Positions 7,581-15,721 are shown, counted from the first letter of the stretch. The stretch is 37,307 bases of DNA from Hamadaea sp. (GCA_013361475.1 JABFYB010000114.1:1-37307); one strand, 5' to 3'. Translations and numbers: made by a program. The notes: a model not told the origin generated them from the letters alone.

Positions 7581-7606
7581 GCACGAGCGTCGCCGCCTCA
7601 GGAGTT

Positions 7607-8482
7607 TCAGTCGAAGCTGGCGAAGTAGGCCGCCGCCATGTCGTCGTCGGCATGCCCGGCGTCGGCGGCCCGTCGCAGGCGTTCCGCGCTCGCGGCCGCC
7701 ACGTCGAGGCGTACGCCGTTCTGCTCGGCGGCCAGCACGATGAGCCCGGCGTCCTTCGCCGCCGTGGCGACCGCGAACGAGGCGGGAGTAAGCCGGTCGT
7801 TGCGGATGAGGTCGGCCTTCACGTGGGCGTACCCCATGTCGAGCGGCCCGCCGCCGATCGCCTCGAAGAAGCCGTCGGGGTCCACGCCCAGCGCCCCGGC
7901 CAGGGCCAGCACCTCGCCGACGGCGTTGGTGGCGGCCAGGACCCAGCTGTTCACCACGAGTTTCAGCCGGGTCGACGCGCCGGTCGCGCCGTCCTCGCCG
8001 GTCCACATCGTCCGCACGCCGACCGCGTCGAACACCGGTGTGACGACGTCCCGGGCGCCGGCCGGTCCGGCCGCGAGGACCAGCAGCTTGCCCGCTTCGG
8101 CGGGCTGACGCGTACCGAGCACCGGGGCGTCGTAGAACACGAGCCCGTGCTCGGTCGCGAACTCGGCCAGCTCGGCGACGGCGTCGACGGCCACGGTGGT
8201 CGACTGGACCCACACGGTCCCGGGCCGCAGCGCGGGGGCTGCTTGGCGCATCACCGCCAGCACGGCGGAGTCGTCGAAGAGCATGGTGAGCACGACGTCG
8301 GCGTCCTGCACCGCTTCGGCGGGCGACTCGGCGACCAGTACGCCGTCGGCCGCCAGCGGCTCGGCCTTGTCCCGGCTCCGGTTCCAGGCCCGGACGGCGT
8401 GGCCGGCGCGTACGAGATTGCGGGCCATCGCCGCGCCCATGATCCCGGTGCCCAGCACTGCGACTGTCGTCTTGTCCGTCAT
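7607..8482 (-). CDS. NAD(P)-dependent beta-hydroxyacid dehydrogenase family protein
   Basis: This protein of about 291 residues has an N-terminal Rossmann motif (VAVLGTGIMGAAMARNLVRAGHAV). It carries the family substrate-region motif in altered form (YDAPVLGTRQPAEAGKL; canonical DAPVSGG-x-x-x-A-x-x-G-x-L). The catalytic lysine is in RLKLVVNSWVLAATN (about Lys174). The superfamily includes 3-hydroxyisobutyrate dehydrogenase, glyoxylate/succinic semialdehyde reductases and imine reductases, and the exact substrate cannot be decided. ATG at 8482 is preferred: a CATGAT box lies 7 nt upstream and would give a leaderless message. An ATG at 8494 adds four residues and has no ribosome site. The gene stands alone, convergent to the WYL regulator and divergent from a small ORF. 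Confidence 0.85.
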   Translation of the reverse strand: MTDKTTVAVLGTGIMGAAMARNLVRAGHAVRAWNRSRDKAEPLAADGVLVAESPAEAVQDADVVLTMLFDDSAVLAVMRQAAPALRPGTVWVQSTTVAVDAVAELAEFATEHGLVFYDAPVLGTRQPAEAGKLLVLAAGPAGARDVVTPVFDAVGVRTMWTGEDGATGASTRLKLVVNSWVLAATNAVGEVLALAGALGVDPDGFFEAIGGGPLDMGYAHVKADLIRNDRLTPASFAVATAAKDAGLIVLAAEQNGVRLDVAAASAERLRRAADAGHADDDMAAAYFASFD

Positions 8483-8580
8483 GAGGTCGATCATGGCATG
8501 GCCGGGTCGAGCCCGCGATCGGGCGCTTCCCCCTGCGCGAGGCCACCCGGCGAGGGAGAATGAACGCGGGGGTGCTGATC

Positions 8581-8784
8581 ATGATCGACCGTCGGCTCGG
8601 CGAACCCGATCGGCCGGACGCCGAAGATCTGCTGGATCTGGCGCTGGAACCGGACTTCGCGTCGGAGCACAACCACGTGTCGGTGGCCGACCACGATTTC
8701 GGTCCCGAGGGTCGCCCGGACAACGAGACGCCGCACGGCTACGGCGGCCCGGACTGGAACTACCACCACCGGCTGGTCGTTTGA
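8581..8784 (+). CDS. Small acidic hypothetical protein
   Basis: This 67-residue ORF is rich in Asp, Glu, His and Pro: MIDRRLGEPDRPDAEDLLDLAL, then a C-terminus with HGYGGPDWNYHHRLVV. Third-position GC is high and the composition is protein-like, unlike the basic, Arg/Val-rich frame on the opposite strand. A GGGGGTG run precedes the ATG at 8581 by about 6 nt. An in-frame ATG at 8560 would add seven residues but has its purine run too close. I do not recognise a family. No TM segment or signal peptide is present. It is divergent from the dehydrogenase and convergent with the AraC gene (15-bp gap). Confidence 0.55.
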   Translation: MIDRRLGEPDRPDAEDLLDLALEPDFASEHNHVSVADHDFGPEGRPDNETPHGYGGPDWNYHHRLVV

Positions 8785-8799
8785 CGGCCGGTGCCGGGA

Positions 8800-9588
8800 T
8801 CAGGTCGCGCCGGTCTCGGCGCGGTAGCCGCTCGGGGTGAACCCCAGCTGCTCCCGGAATTCGCGGGTCAGGTGCCCGTGGTCGGCGTAGCCGAGTTCGG
8901 TGGCGATCTCGGCCAGGTTCACGCCCGGTTCGGTCCGGACCCGTTCGGCGGCCTCCTGCAGGCGACGGCGGCGGATCATCTCGGCCGGGCTCAGGCCGAC
9001 ATACCGAGTCGCCAGGCGGTGCAGCGTACGCGGAGCGACGTGCATGCGCGTCGCGGCGTCGTCGAGCGTACGCACCTCGGCGTCGCCGTCGAGCAGCTCC
9101 GCCAGCTCGTTGGCCTGCCGACCCTGCTCGGTGACGGGGAGCGCGTGCTTGTCCAGCCAGGTCGCGAACGCCTCGACCGCGGCGGCGTGCCGCTCGTCGC
9201 GATCGGCGACGGTCATCGCGTCGGCGACGGCTTCCCGCAGGTCGGGGGCGTCGAAGGGGCGTACGGTGTCGCGGAGGTCGCCAGGCGTCTCCGTGAACGT
9301 GGGCATCGCCGCCGGGCGCAACAGCGCGCCGACCGCCCAGCCGCGGCCGGTCAGGTCCCGGTGGGACACCCGCGTCGTCGGCCCGGAGAACACGACTTCA
9401 CCCGGCTCCACCACCAGGTTGCTCGCCGGGAACGACACCAGGTGCTGCCGCGACGACCGGCCGGGCGCGATGTCCCATTCGGGGATCCAGAACCAGCGGA
9501 CGAGCTCGGCGACGGCCTCCGGCGCGGGCATCCGCCGGAACTCCGGCAGGCGCGCCGGGTAGAGGATGCCGCGGTCCTTGCCACTCAC
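8800..9588 (-). CDS. AraC-family transcriptional regulator
   Basis: This 262-residue protein has an N-terminal ligand/sensor region (MSGKDRGILYPARLPEFRRM, then WFWIPEWDIAPG) of the type found in actinobacterial AraC proteins. The C-terminal double HTH begins near residue 170: VRTLDDAATRMHVAPRTLHRLATRYVGLSPAEMIRRRRLQEAAERV. It is completed by the second helix pair LAEIATELGYADHGHLTREFREQLGFTPSGYR. The GTG at 9588 has a TAGGCT box 6 nt upstream and no ribosome site. It is divergent from a VOC protein gene starting at 9703, the most likely regulated partner. Confidence 0.9.
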   Translation of the reverse strand: MSGKDRGILYPARLPEFRRMPAPEAVAELVRWFWIPEWDIAPGRSSRQHLVSFPASNLVVEPGEVVFSGPTTRVSHRDLTGRGWAVGALLRPAAMPTFTETPGDLRDTVRPFDAPDLREAVADAMTVADRDERHAAAVEAFATWLDKHALPVTEQGRQANELAELLDGDAEVRTLDDAATRMHVAPRTLHRLATRYVGLSPAEMIRRRRLQEAAERVRTEPGVNLAEIATELGYADHGHLTREFREQLGFTPSGYRAETGAT

Positions 9589-9594
9589 CCGACG

Positions 9595-9600
9595 AGCCTA
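9595..9600 (-). promoter_or_regulatory. Candidate -10 box for a leaderless AraC regulator transcript
   Basis: TAGGCT on the minus strand ends 6 nt before the GTG at 9588. The gap to the divergent VOC gene (9589-9702) holds both predicted promoters. Confidence 0.45.
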
Positions 9601-9665
9601 CTCAAGCAGCTCGGCGCGGCAGCGCGCGGGCGCAGCGCCCCTCGGCAAGGCTGGCACGAATCTCC

Positions 9666-9690
9666 AAGCCGGGTGCCAACGCCCAGGCTT
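9666..9690. promoter_or_regulatory. Inverted repeat in the AraC/VOC divergent promoter
   Basis: AAGCCGGG and CCCAGGCTT form an imperfect inverted repeat with one extra A. It ends at the first base of the predicted -10 box of the VOC gene. The position fits an operator, but this is a visual call. Confidence 0.3.
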
Positions 9691-9695
9691 ACCGT
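9690..9695 (+). promoter_or_regulatory. Candidate -10 box for a leaderless VOC gene transcript
   Basis: TACCGT lies 7 nt before the ATG at 9703, with no Shine-Dalgarno sequence. Confidence 0.4.
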
Positions 9696-9702
9696 CGAAC
9701 AC

Positions 9703-10182
9703 ATGAACGGAAAGCACACCACCAACGGAATTCCCAACGGTCACACCAGCCTCACGCCGTTCCTGGCAGTTCCGGACGCGGGCAAGGCCATAGCCTTCTA
9801 CGAGGAGGTCTTCGGCGCGAAGATCGCCGACGTGACGGAGATGGGCGGCGTCGTCGTGCACGCCGACCTCGACTTCGGCCACGGCCACCTCCAGCTGGGC
9901 GAGCCCAGCCCGGCGTACCACCTGGTCGCCGCCCCGGAGGGCGACGACGACTGCTACTCGATGGGGCTCTACTGCGCCGACGCCGACGCGCTCGTCGCGC
10001 GGGCCGAGGCCGCGGGCGCGACGGTACGCGAGCCGCTCATGACCTTCGTCTCGGGCGACCGGTACGCCTCGATCCGCGACCCGTTCGGCGTCCGCTGGAC
10101 GATCATGACGCGGGTCGAGGATCTCTCCCCGGAAGAGAGCGCCCGGCGCGTGGCGGAGTGGGCGGCGCAGCAGCAGGGCTGA
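9703..10182 (+). CDS. VOC (glyoxalase/bleomycin-resistance-like) protein, PhnB type
   Basis: This 159-residue protein has two beta-alpha-beta-beta-beta halves. The first contains LTPFLAVPDAGKAIAFYEEVFGAKI. The second contains MGLYCADADALVARAEAAGATVREPLMTFVSGDRYASIRDPFGVRWTIMTRVEDLSPEE. The DPFG-x-x-W-x-I motif followed by ED-x-SPEE is typical of PhnB-like proteins, whose substrates are mostly unknown. The ATG at 9703 is favoured over the long upstream open frame because the domain begins there and a TACCGT box precedes it. It is divergent from the AraC regulator. Confidence 0.88.
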   Translation: MNGKHTTNGIPNGHTSLTPFLAVPDAGKAIAFYEEVFGAKIADVTEMGGVVVHADLDFGHGHLQLGEPSPAYHLVAAPEGDDDCYSMGLYCADADALVARAEAAGATVREPLMTFVSGDRYASIRDPFGVRWTIMTRVEDLSPEESARRVAEWAAQQQG

Positions 10183-10232
10183 TCTCACTACAGAGGTAGA
10201 GCCGCCGGGTGAGACCGGCGTCGGCAGAAACA

Positions 10233-10270
10233 ACGCGCGGACCGGCAACCATCGACGCCGGTCCGCGCGT
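10233..10270. terminator. Perfect 14-bp stem-loop, terminator or 5' leader element
   Basis: ACGCGCGGACCGGC (10233-10246) pairs without mismatch with GCCGGTCCGCGCGT (10257-10270). The loop is 10 nt. It lies 50 nt after the VOC stop and 46 nt before the PBP start. The likeliest role is terminator of the VOC gene. If the PBP promoter lies upstream of it, it could act as an attenuator. No T-run follows. Confidence 0.7.
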
Positions 10271-10316
10271 CTGGCATCTCGGCGCACGTACTGTCACGAC
10301 GAAACGGGATGTCGAG

Positions 10317-12419
10317 ATGACCTCGAACGAACAGCCGGGCACCGAGGCGGGCCAGCACTCAGGCAAGGTCACCGGCAGACGGAACAGACGGTTCAAGGTG
10401 CTGGCGGCGGCGGTCGCGACGCTGGTCGTCGTAGCCGGCGCCGGGCTGATCGGCGTCACGTACTACGTGGACAGTGTGGCGGAGCTGATCCCGGAGAACG
10501 TCGCGGCGACCCAGGCGACCGCGATCATGGCCGCCGACGGCCAGACGCAACTCGCGCAGCTGGGCACGGTGAACCGCATCGACGTCCCGATGGGCGTCAT
10601 GCCGGACAAGGTACGCAACGCTCTGATCGCCGGCGAGGACAAGGACTTCTTCCACGACTCGTTCCGCGGCTCGCACCTGACTCACCTGTATGTGCGGCAG
10701 GCTGTCGGCGAGCGGCTGAGTTCGGCTCGGGAGGCGGTGCTGGCCCGGAAGCTGGAGGACAAGTACGACCGGCTCTCCATCATGGGGTTCTACCTGAACG
10801 GCGCCGAGTTCGGCCGTGGCGCGGTCGGTGTCGAGACGGCCGCTCAGGCGTACTTCGGCAAGTCCGCCAAGGATCTGACGGTGGCCGAGGCCGCCGTGCT
10901 CGGGTCGGTGCTTCACCAGCCTTATGACGCCGGTGGCGGGCCGAGCCCGTTCGACCCGGAGGCGCATCCGGCGGAGGCCAAGGACCGGTGGGCGTACGTG
11001 CTGGACACGATGGTTCCCGACTGGCTCCCCGCGGCTGAACGGTCCACACTGGAGTTCCCCCAGGTTCGGGCGGCCGCGACGGTGACGCCCACTGCGGAAT
11101 GGGGCCTGCGGGTCAAGCCCGGCGAGGGCGCCGGCCGCGCGACCGGCAACGTCGTCAACTACGTGTACGCCGAACTTAAGGCGCAGGGCATCGAGCCGAG
11201 GGATCTCAAGACCGGGGGCTATCGGGTCATCACGACGATCGATCCGCGGGCGCAGCTGGCGTTGGAGCAGGCGGCGCGGCCGGATCTGAAGGGCTCCGAA
11301 CTCTACGGGCGCACGGTCGTCCGTGACGCGAGCGGCAAGGTCCAGCAGGATCTCGAGGCGGCCGGCGTGGTGCTCGATCACACGAGCGGCGCCGTGCTCG
11401 CCTACTACGGCGGCCTCGACGCCATGGAGCTGGACCTGGCCGGTGTCAACACGGCCAACTCCTTGATCGGCGGGCACCCGCCGGGCGGGACCATGAGGGT
11501 GTACACGCTGGCCGCCGCGCTGGAGGCGGGCGCTTCGCTGCAGTCGCGGTGGAAGGCGCTGCCCTTCACGACCGACGACGGGTTCAAGATCGGCAACGGT
11601 GGTGCCGTCAACACCACCTGCAAGGACAATTGCACGCTCGAGCAGAGTTTCGTGAAGTCCTACAACGTGCCGTTCTACTGGATCGCCCGGCAGCTCGGCC
11701 CCGGCTCCGTCGTCAAGACGGCGAATCTGGCGGGGATCAGGTGCATGTGGAACGACGAGGGCCTGGAGCGGCTGGCCGGCGGCGGCGTGCAGGACACTCC
11801 CGCCCGGAGTCCGTTCGACCGGCAGGTCGGCTACGGCCAGTACCCGGTCACGGTGCTGGACAACGCGGCCGGCGTCGCGACGATCGCCAACGGAGGCATC
11901 TACAACAAGCCGCACTTCGTGGCGAAGGTCGAGCGCCGGGACCCGACGACCGGCAAGTACGTGGTCGTGGCCGGCGTCGGCCCGAAACTCACCCCCCAGC
12001 AGGTCATCCGCCGGGCGGTCGCCGACGACGTCACCTACGCGATGACGCGTACGGCGGCCGACCGGAACTGGGGTGCGGCGGTGGGTGGACGGGAGATCGC
12101 CACGGTGGGCGGGGTCTGGGACGGCGCGAAGCTGGACGCCGCCGGCAAGCGGATCCTCACCCCCGACAGCTCGAACGCCTGGCTCGTCGGCTTCACCAAG
12201 CAGTTCACCGTGGCCATCTGGACCGGCAACGCGGCCGGCTCCTACCCGGTGATCGATCCGAGGATGAAGACGCCGATCACCGCCTCGACGCCGTTCCGGA
12301 TCTGGTCCGACGTCGTCACCGGGTACAGCACCGCCCGCCGGCTGCCGAACGAGAAGCTCGCCGGCCCGTCGCATGTGGGCCGCGACGACTTCCCGCCGGC
12401 CAACGGCGTCGCACGTTAG
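10317..12419 (+). CDS. Class A penicillin-binding protein-like, catalytic motifs eroded
   Basis: This 700-residue protein has one N-terminal TM helix (about 28-48), a GT51 glycosyltransferase-like domain (about 65-235) and a penicillin-binding domain (about 345-640), the layout of bifunctional peptidoglycan synthases. In GT51, Glu107 of GEDKDFF is kept, and so is YLNGAEFGRGAVGVETAAQAYFGK. However, the usual 25-30 residues before the donor-site motif are missing, and GGSTITQQ reads RGSHLTHL (117-124). In the transpeptidase domain the Ser-x-x-Lys box PGSTFK reads PGGTMR (389-394), so the acylated serine is Gly391 and the lysine Arg394. S-Y-N (448-450) is present. The K-T-G box reads TVGGV (596-600). 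It therefore should not acylate beta-lactams and is probably a pseudoenzyme. ATG at 10317 has GGGAT about 7 nt upstream. The frame is intact over its whole length. Confidence 0.88.
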   Translation: MTSNEQPGTEAGQHSGKVTGRRNRRFKVLAAAVATLVVVAGAGLIGVTYYVDSVAELIPENVAATQATAIMAADGQTQLAQLGTVNRIDVPMGVMPDKVRNALIAGEDKDFFHDSFRGSHLTHLYVRQAVGERLSSAREAVLARKLEDKYDRLSIMGFYLNGAEFGRGAVGVETAAQAYFGKSAKDLTVAEAAVLGSVLHQPYDAGGGPSPFDPEAHPAEAKDRWAYVLDTMVPDWLPAAERSTLEFPQVRAAATVTPTAEWGLRVKPGEGAGRATGNVVNYVYAELKAQGIEPRDLKTGGYRVITTIDPRAQLALEQAARPDLKGSELYGRTVVRDASGKVQQDLEAAGVVLDHTSGAVLAYYGGLDAMELDLAGVNTANSLIGGHPPGGTMRVYTLAAALEAGASLQSRWKALPFTTDDGFKIGNGGAVNTTCKDNCTLEQSFVKSYNVPFYWIARQLGPGSVVKTANLAGIRCMWNDEGLERLAGGGVQDTPARSPFDRQVGYGQYPVTVLDNAAGVATIANGGIYNKPHFVAKVERRDPTTGKYVVVAGVGPKLTPQQVIRRAVADDVTYAMTRTAADRNWGAAVGGREIATVGGVWDGAKLDAAGKRILTPDSSNAWLVGFTKQFTVAIWTGNAAGSYPVIDPRMKTPITASTPFRIWSDVVTGYSTARRLPNEKLAGPSHVGRDDFPPANGVAR

Positions 12420-12862
12420 CCGGCCGCCTGCTTGACCAGCTCGGCGATCCGCTTCTCCTCGGCGGCGCCGAGCTTGGTCAACGCGAAGGAGGTCGCCCAC
12501 ATCCCGCCCTCGTCGAGCTGGGCGGCCTCCTGGAAGCCGAAGGTCGCGTACCTGGTCTTGAACTTCGCCTTGGCCTGGAAGAAGCAGACCACCTTGCCGT
12601 CCTTCTTGTAGGCGGGTTGCCCGTACCAGGTCTGCGGGGTCAGCTCGGGGGCGTGCTTCTTGACGATCGCGTGGATCTTCTCGGCCATCTCCCGGTCGGA
12701 GCCGTCCATTTCGGCGATCTTCGCCAGAACCTCGGCCTCCGCGTCGGCCCCGGCCTTGGCCGCCTTCATCTCCTTGGCGTGTTCCTTCATCGCCGCGCGT
12801 TCCTCGGCGCTGAACCCGTCGTAGGACTTGTCGGCCTTGGTCGCCTTCTTCGCAGTGGCCAT
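12416..12862 (-). CDS. DUF1801 / YdhG-like protein
   Basis: This 148-residue protein starts with a Lys/Ala-rich segment (MATAKKATKADKSYDGFSAEERAAMKEHAKEMKAAK). The DUF1801 core follows: IVKKHAPELTPQTWYGQPAYKKDGKVVCFFQAKAKFKTRYATFGF. It ends in an alpha-helical tail (EEKRIAELVKQAAG). The family belongs to the YjbR/CyaY-like fold group, some members of which have been linked to iron handling; its role here is unknown. An AGGGAGGAAAG ribosome site precedes the ATG at 12862. The stop overlaps the stop of the convergent PBP gene by 4 bp. Confidence 0.85.
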   Translation of the reverse strand: MATAKKATKADKSYDGFSAEERAAMKEHAKEMKAAKAGADAEAEVLAKIAEMDGSDREMAEKIHAIVKKHAPELTPQTWYGQPAYKKDGKVVCFFQAKAKFKTRYATFGFQEAAQLDEGGMWATSFALTKLGAAEEKRIAELVKQAAG

Positions 12863-12946
12863 CGTCGGCTTTCCTCCCTGTGAATCTTGCTCCTGTCGAC
12901 CGTAATGCTAGGGAGGGGCGGGCGGCGGCGGCTTCTCCGAAACTGA

Positions 12947-13000
12947 TCAGGTGGGCGTCACGGGTCAGGTGGGCGTCACGGGTCAAGTGGGCTCAGGGGG
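12947..13000. repeat. 18-bp tandem repeat, 2 exact copies plus a degenerate third
   Basis: TCAGGTGGGCGTCACGGG occurs at 12947-12964 and 12965-12982. A degraded third copy at 12983-13000 contains the stop codon (12993-12995) of the minus-strand response regulator. On that strand each unit carries TGA triplets, so the array lies just past the reading frame. Confidence 0.9.
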
Positions 13001-13643
13001 TGGTCCGGCCGAGCCCGGCCTCCCGGGCCCGGACGATGGCCTCGGCCCGGGTGGCGACCTGCAGTTTGGCGAAGATCGCCGAGATGTGGTTGCCGACCGT
13101 CTTCGGGGCCAGCCCCAGCCGGCTCGCGATCGCGGCGTTGGGCAGCCCGGCCGCGATGAGGTCCAGGACGTCCCGCTCGCGGGCGGTCAGCTCGGGGAAC
13201 GGCACCCCGGCGGCGGTGGGCGCCGGGCCGGTGAAGTAGTCCAGGACTCGCCGGGCCACCCCGGGGCTGAAGATCGCCCCACCGGCCGCCACGGTCGCGA
13301 TCGCCTGCGAGATCTGCTCCTGGGCGGCGCCCTTGACGAGGTAGCCGCGGGCTCCGGCCCGCATGGCGGCGTACACGGACTCGTCGTCGTCGAACATCGT
13401 CAGGACCAGGACCGCCACGTCGGGGGCGACCCGGCGGATCTCGGCCGTGGCGGCGATGCCGTCGACGTCCGGCATCCGCAGATCCATGACCAGCACGTCC
13501 GGCCGCTGGACGACGGCGGCCCGGATCGCCTCCCGGCCGTCGGTGGCCTCGCCGACCAGCTCCGTGCCGGGCAGCGAGGTGAACAGGGCGCGCAGCCCGT
13601 CACGGACGACGGGATGGTCGTCGGCCACCACGATCCTGATCAT
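12993..13643 (-). CDS. NarL/FixJ-family response regulator
   Basis: This 216-residue protein has a receiver domain starting MIRIVVADDHPVVRDGLRAL. The acidic pocket is Asp8-Asp9, the phosphoacceptor is Asp54 in VLVMDLRMPDVDG, and a conserved lysine sits in GYLVKGA. The C-terminal LuxR-type HTH is LTARERDVLDLIAAGLPNAAIASRLGLAPKTVGNHISAIFAKL. Its ATG overlaps the TGA of the histidine kinase gene (ATGA, 13640-13643), so kinase and regulator are translationally coupled and surely partners. The most likely targets include the divergent membrane-protein operon at 15722. Confidence 0.95.
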   Translation of the reverse strand: MIRIVVADDHPVVRDGLRALFTSLPGTELVGEATDGREAIRAAVVQRPDVLVMDLRMPDVDGIAATAEIRRVAPDVAVLVLTMFDDDESVYAAMRAGARGYLVKGAAQEQISQAIATVAAGGAIFSPGVARRVLDYFTGPAPTAAGVPFPELTARERDVLDLIAAGLPNAAIASRLGLAPKTVGNHISAIFAKLQVATRAEAIVRAREAGLGRTTP

Positions 13644-15592
13644 GCGGCTCCTTCCAGGGGCAACACTGCCACGACGCGTCCGCCGTCGGGGCCTGGACCG
13701 GCCGTGCACAGCCCACCGAGTTCGGCGGCGCGCTCGCGGATGGAGGTGAGGCCGACACCGGGCCGCCAGGGCTCGCCGGTGCGGCCGTCGTCGAGGACGG
13801 ACAGTTCGACCGCGCTGCCGACGGTGATGGTGACGGTGACCTTGGTCGCGGCGGCGTGCCGGGTCACGTTGGTCAGCGCCTCGGTGACGATCCGGTAGGC
13901 GGCGACCTCGATCGCGGCGGGCAGTGCGGCGAGCTGCGGCGGGGCGTCGAAGGTGACCTCCAGCGGCAGTCGCTCGCAGTGCCGTCGGAGGGCTCCGATC
14001 AGGCCGACCTCGTCGAGGGCCGGCGGTCGCAGCCCGTAGACGAGCCGCCGGACGTCGTCGATCGCGGTTCCGATGTCGGTGCGCAGCTCGCTCAACAGCA
14101 GCCGGGTCCGGTCGGGGTCCGAGGTGGACAGGTTGAGCGCCGCGTCGGCCTTGTAGCCGGCTCCGGTCAGCGTCGGACCCAGCCCGTCGTGCAGGTCCCG
14201 GTGCAGGCGGCGGCGTTCCTCCTCCCGCGCGGTCACGATGCGTTCGCGGCTGGCCTGGACCTCCTCCGCCAGCGCGGTCGCGGACAACGCGGCGGCCAGG
14301 GGCGCGGCGAGCAGGTTCAACACCGCCCGGTCGGCTTCGCCGAGAGTGCGCTCCCCGGCGCGTACGCCGACGAGCAGGTCGCCGACGCGCTCCCCGCGGT
14401 AGGACAGTTCGACGGTCTCCAGGTGGTCCGGTGGCGTACCGGCGGCGGCGACCTCCACCGATCGGGAGCGCACCGCCGTGAACGGCAGCCGCAGCGTCTC
14501 GCGGATACCGGTGAGCACTCCCCCGAGGTCGTCGGCGGCCAGCCGGGCCCCGACCGCGGTGACCGCTGCGACCGGGTCCGACCGCGACCCGTAGAGGAGG
14601 TGATCGACCGCCCGCTGAAGGCGTACCCGCACTGGATTGAAGAGGATCGCGATGAGCAAGGTGGCCGCGAGTGGCGCCCCCACGCCGCGCAGGAGGGCGT
14701 CGAACAGCGCCACCAGGCCCAGGTACGCGACCACGACGCCCAGCGTGAGCAGCAGATAGAGCAGCGTGCGGGAGACGACGAGCCGGATGTCGAGCAGCTG
14801 GTAGCGCAGGATCGCGATGGTGATGGCGATCGGCACGAGCGGTACGGCGAGCAGCAGCAGGATCGGGCCGTCGCCGACGATCCAGCGTGGCAGGTTGACC
14901 GCGACCGCGACGATGAGCGCCAGGACGAGCCAGAGCAGCTGGCGGCGCAGCCGCTCGTCGCCGCGCCGGTAGCGCACGACCAGCCCGGCGATCGCACCGA
15001 GCAGGCCGAGTAGCGGCGCGGTGTTGGCGGTCGCCCACAGCGGGCCGAGCCGGTCGAAGAACAGAACCCCGAGGTAGGTCCGGATCGCCAGGCCGGGTCC
15101 GAACTCGACCGGCGCGGGGTCGAGCGACATGGCGGCCACGAAGCCGACGCCGGCGACGATCGTCACCACCACGAGCCAGCGCCACCGGGGTGACACCGGG
15201 TGGCCGTCCGGGAACAGCTGCAACGACAGCGGCAGCAGCAGGCAGATGCCCCACGGCCAGCCGGACACGAACAGGCTGGCCAGGATGCGCAGCAGCGGCT
15301 CGGGCCAGCCGTGAGTGTGCCCGTAGCCGCCGAGGGTCCCGCTGGCCGCGGTCAGCAGATGCGCGATCCCGGCGGCCAGCAGCAGCCAGCCGATCGGGTT
15401 GCGGCCGCGCTGCACCGCCAGGATCGCGCCGCAGGTCGCGAAGCCGACGCCCATCGCCGAGTTCGTCAGCAGGTAGCTGTCCACGATGTCGGCCGCGGAC
15501 AGGCGCAGGGCTACGGCACCGGCCGCGGCGACGATCGCCAGCAGGGCGGCCAGTGCGAGGAGCAGCCAGGCGAGCGGTCGCGTTCGGGTCAC
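13640..15592 (-). CDS. Membrane histidine kinase, NarL-partner (HisKA_3) type
   Basis: This protein of about 650 residues starts with multiple TM helices over its first 320 residues and has almost no extracytoplasmic domain (intramembrane-sensing type). A GAF-like linker region follows. The dimerisation/phosphoacceptor helix is AREEERRRLHRDLHDGLGPTLTG, with the probable phospho-His in LHD (about His468). The HATPase domain has an N box (EALTNVTRHAAATKV) and a short G box (DDGRTGEPWRPGVGLTSIRERAAELGG). GTG at 15592 is chosen because the hydrophobic helix starts right after VTRTRPLAW; a possible -10 (CACCAT) lies 6 nt upstream. A longer start at 15649 would add 19 residues of unlikely composition. 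The stop overlaps the response regulator start. Confidence 0.9.
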   Translation of the reverse strand: MTRTRPLAWLLLALAALLAIVAAAGAVALRLSAADIVDSYLLTNSAMGVGFATCGAILAVQRGRNPIGWLLLAAGIAHLLTAASGTLGGYGHTHGWPEPLLRILASLFVSGWPWGICLLLPLSLQLFPDGHPVSPRWRWLVVVTIVAGVGFVAAMSLDPAPVEFGPGLAIRTYLGVLFFDRLGPLWATANTAPLLGLLGAIAGLVVRYRRGDERLRRQLLWLVLALIVAVAVNLPRWIVGDGPILLLLAVPLVPIAITIAILRYQLLDIRLVVSRTLLYLLLTLGVVVAYLGLVALFDALLRGVGAPLAATLLIAILFNPVRVRLQRAVDHLLYGSRSDPVAAVTAVGARLAADDLGGVLTGIRETLRLPFTAVRSRSVEVAAAGTPPDHLETVELSYRGERVGDLLVGVRAGERTLGEADRAVLNLLAAPLAAALSATALAEEVQASRERIVTAREEERRRLHRDLHDGLGPTLTGAGYKADAALNLSTSDPDRTRLLLSELRTDIGTAIDDVRRLVYGLRPPALDEVGLIGALRRHCERLPLEVTFDAPPQLAALPAAIEVAAYRIVTEALTNVTRHAAATKVTVTITVGSAVELSVLDDGRTGEPWRPGVGLTSIRERAAELGGLCTAGPGPDGGRVVAVLPLEGAA

Positions 15593-15721
15593 GGTTCCAT
15601 GGTGCGGCCTGAGGGGCCCGCAGGGCTGGGGGCGAGCCCCTAGACGCACCGGGCATCTTCCCGCCGCGTCCGGCGTGCGGCCCCGGGCTTTCGGGGGCCG
15701 GGCGGTCGCAGCGTGGAAGCC

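Noticed and set aside
10359-12986. 875-codon open frame on the minus strand opposite the PBP gene
   Set aside because: It is antisense to a protein with clear PBP domains. Its translation is Arg/Gly/His-rich low-complexity sequence, as expected of shadow frames in high-GC DNA.
13644-15656. Fusion of kinase and response regulator in a single 887-codon frame
   Set aside because: The frame upstream of 13643 is not the kinase frame. The real kinase is in another frame and overlaps the regulator by 4 bp.
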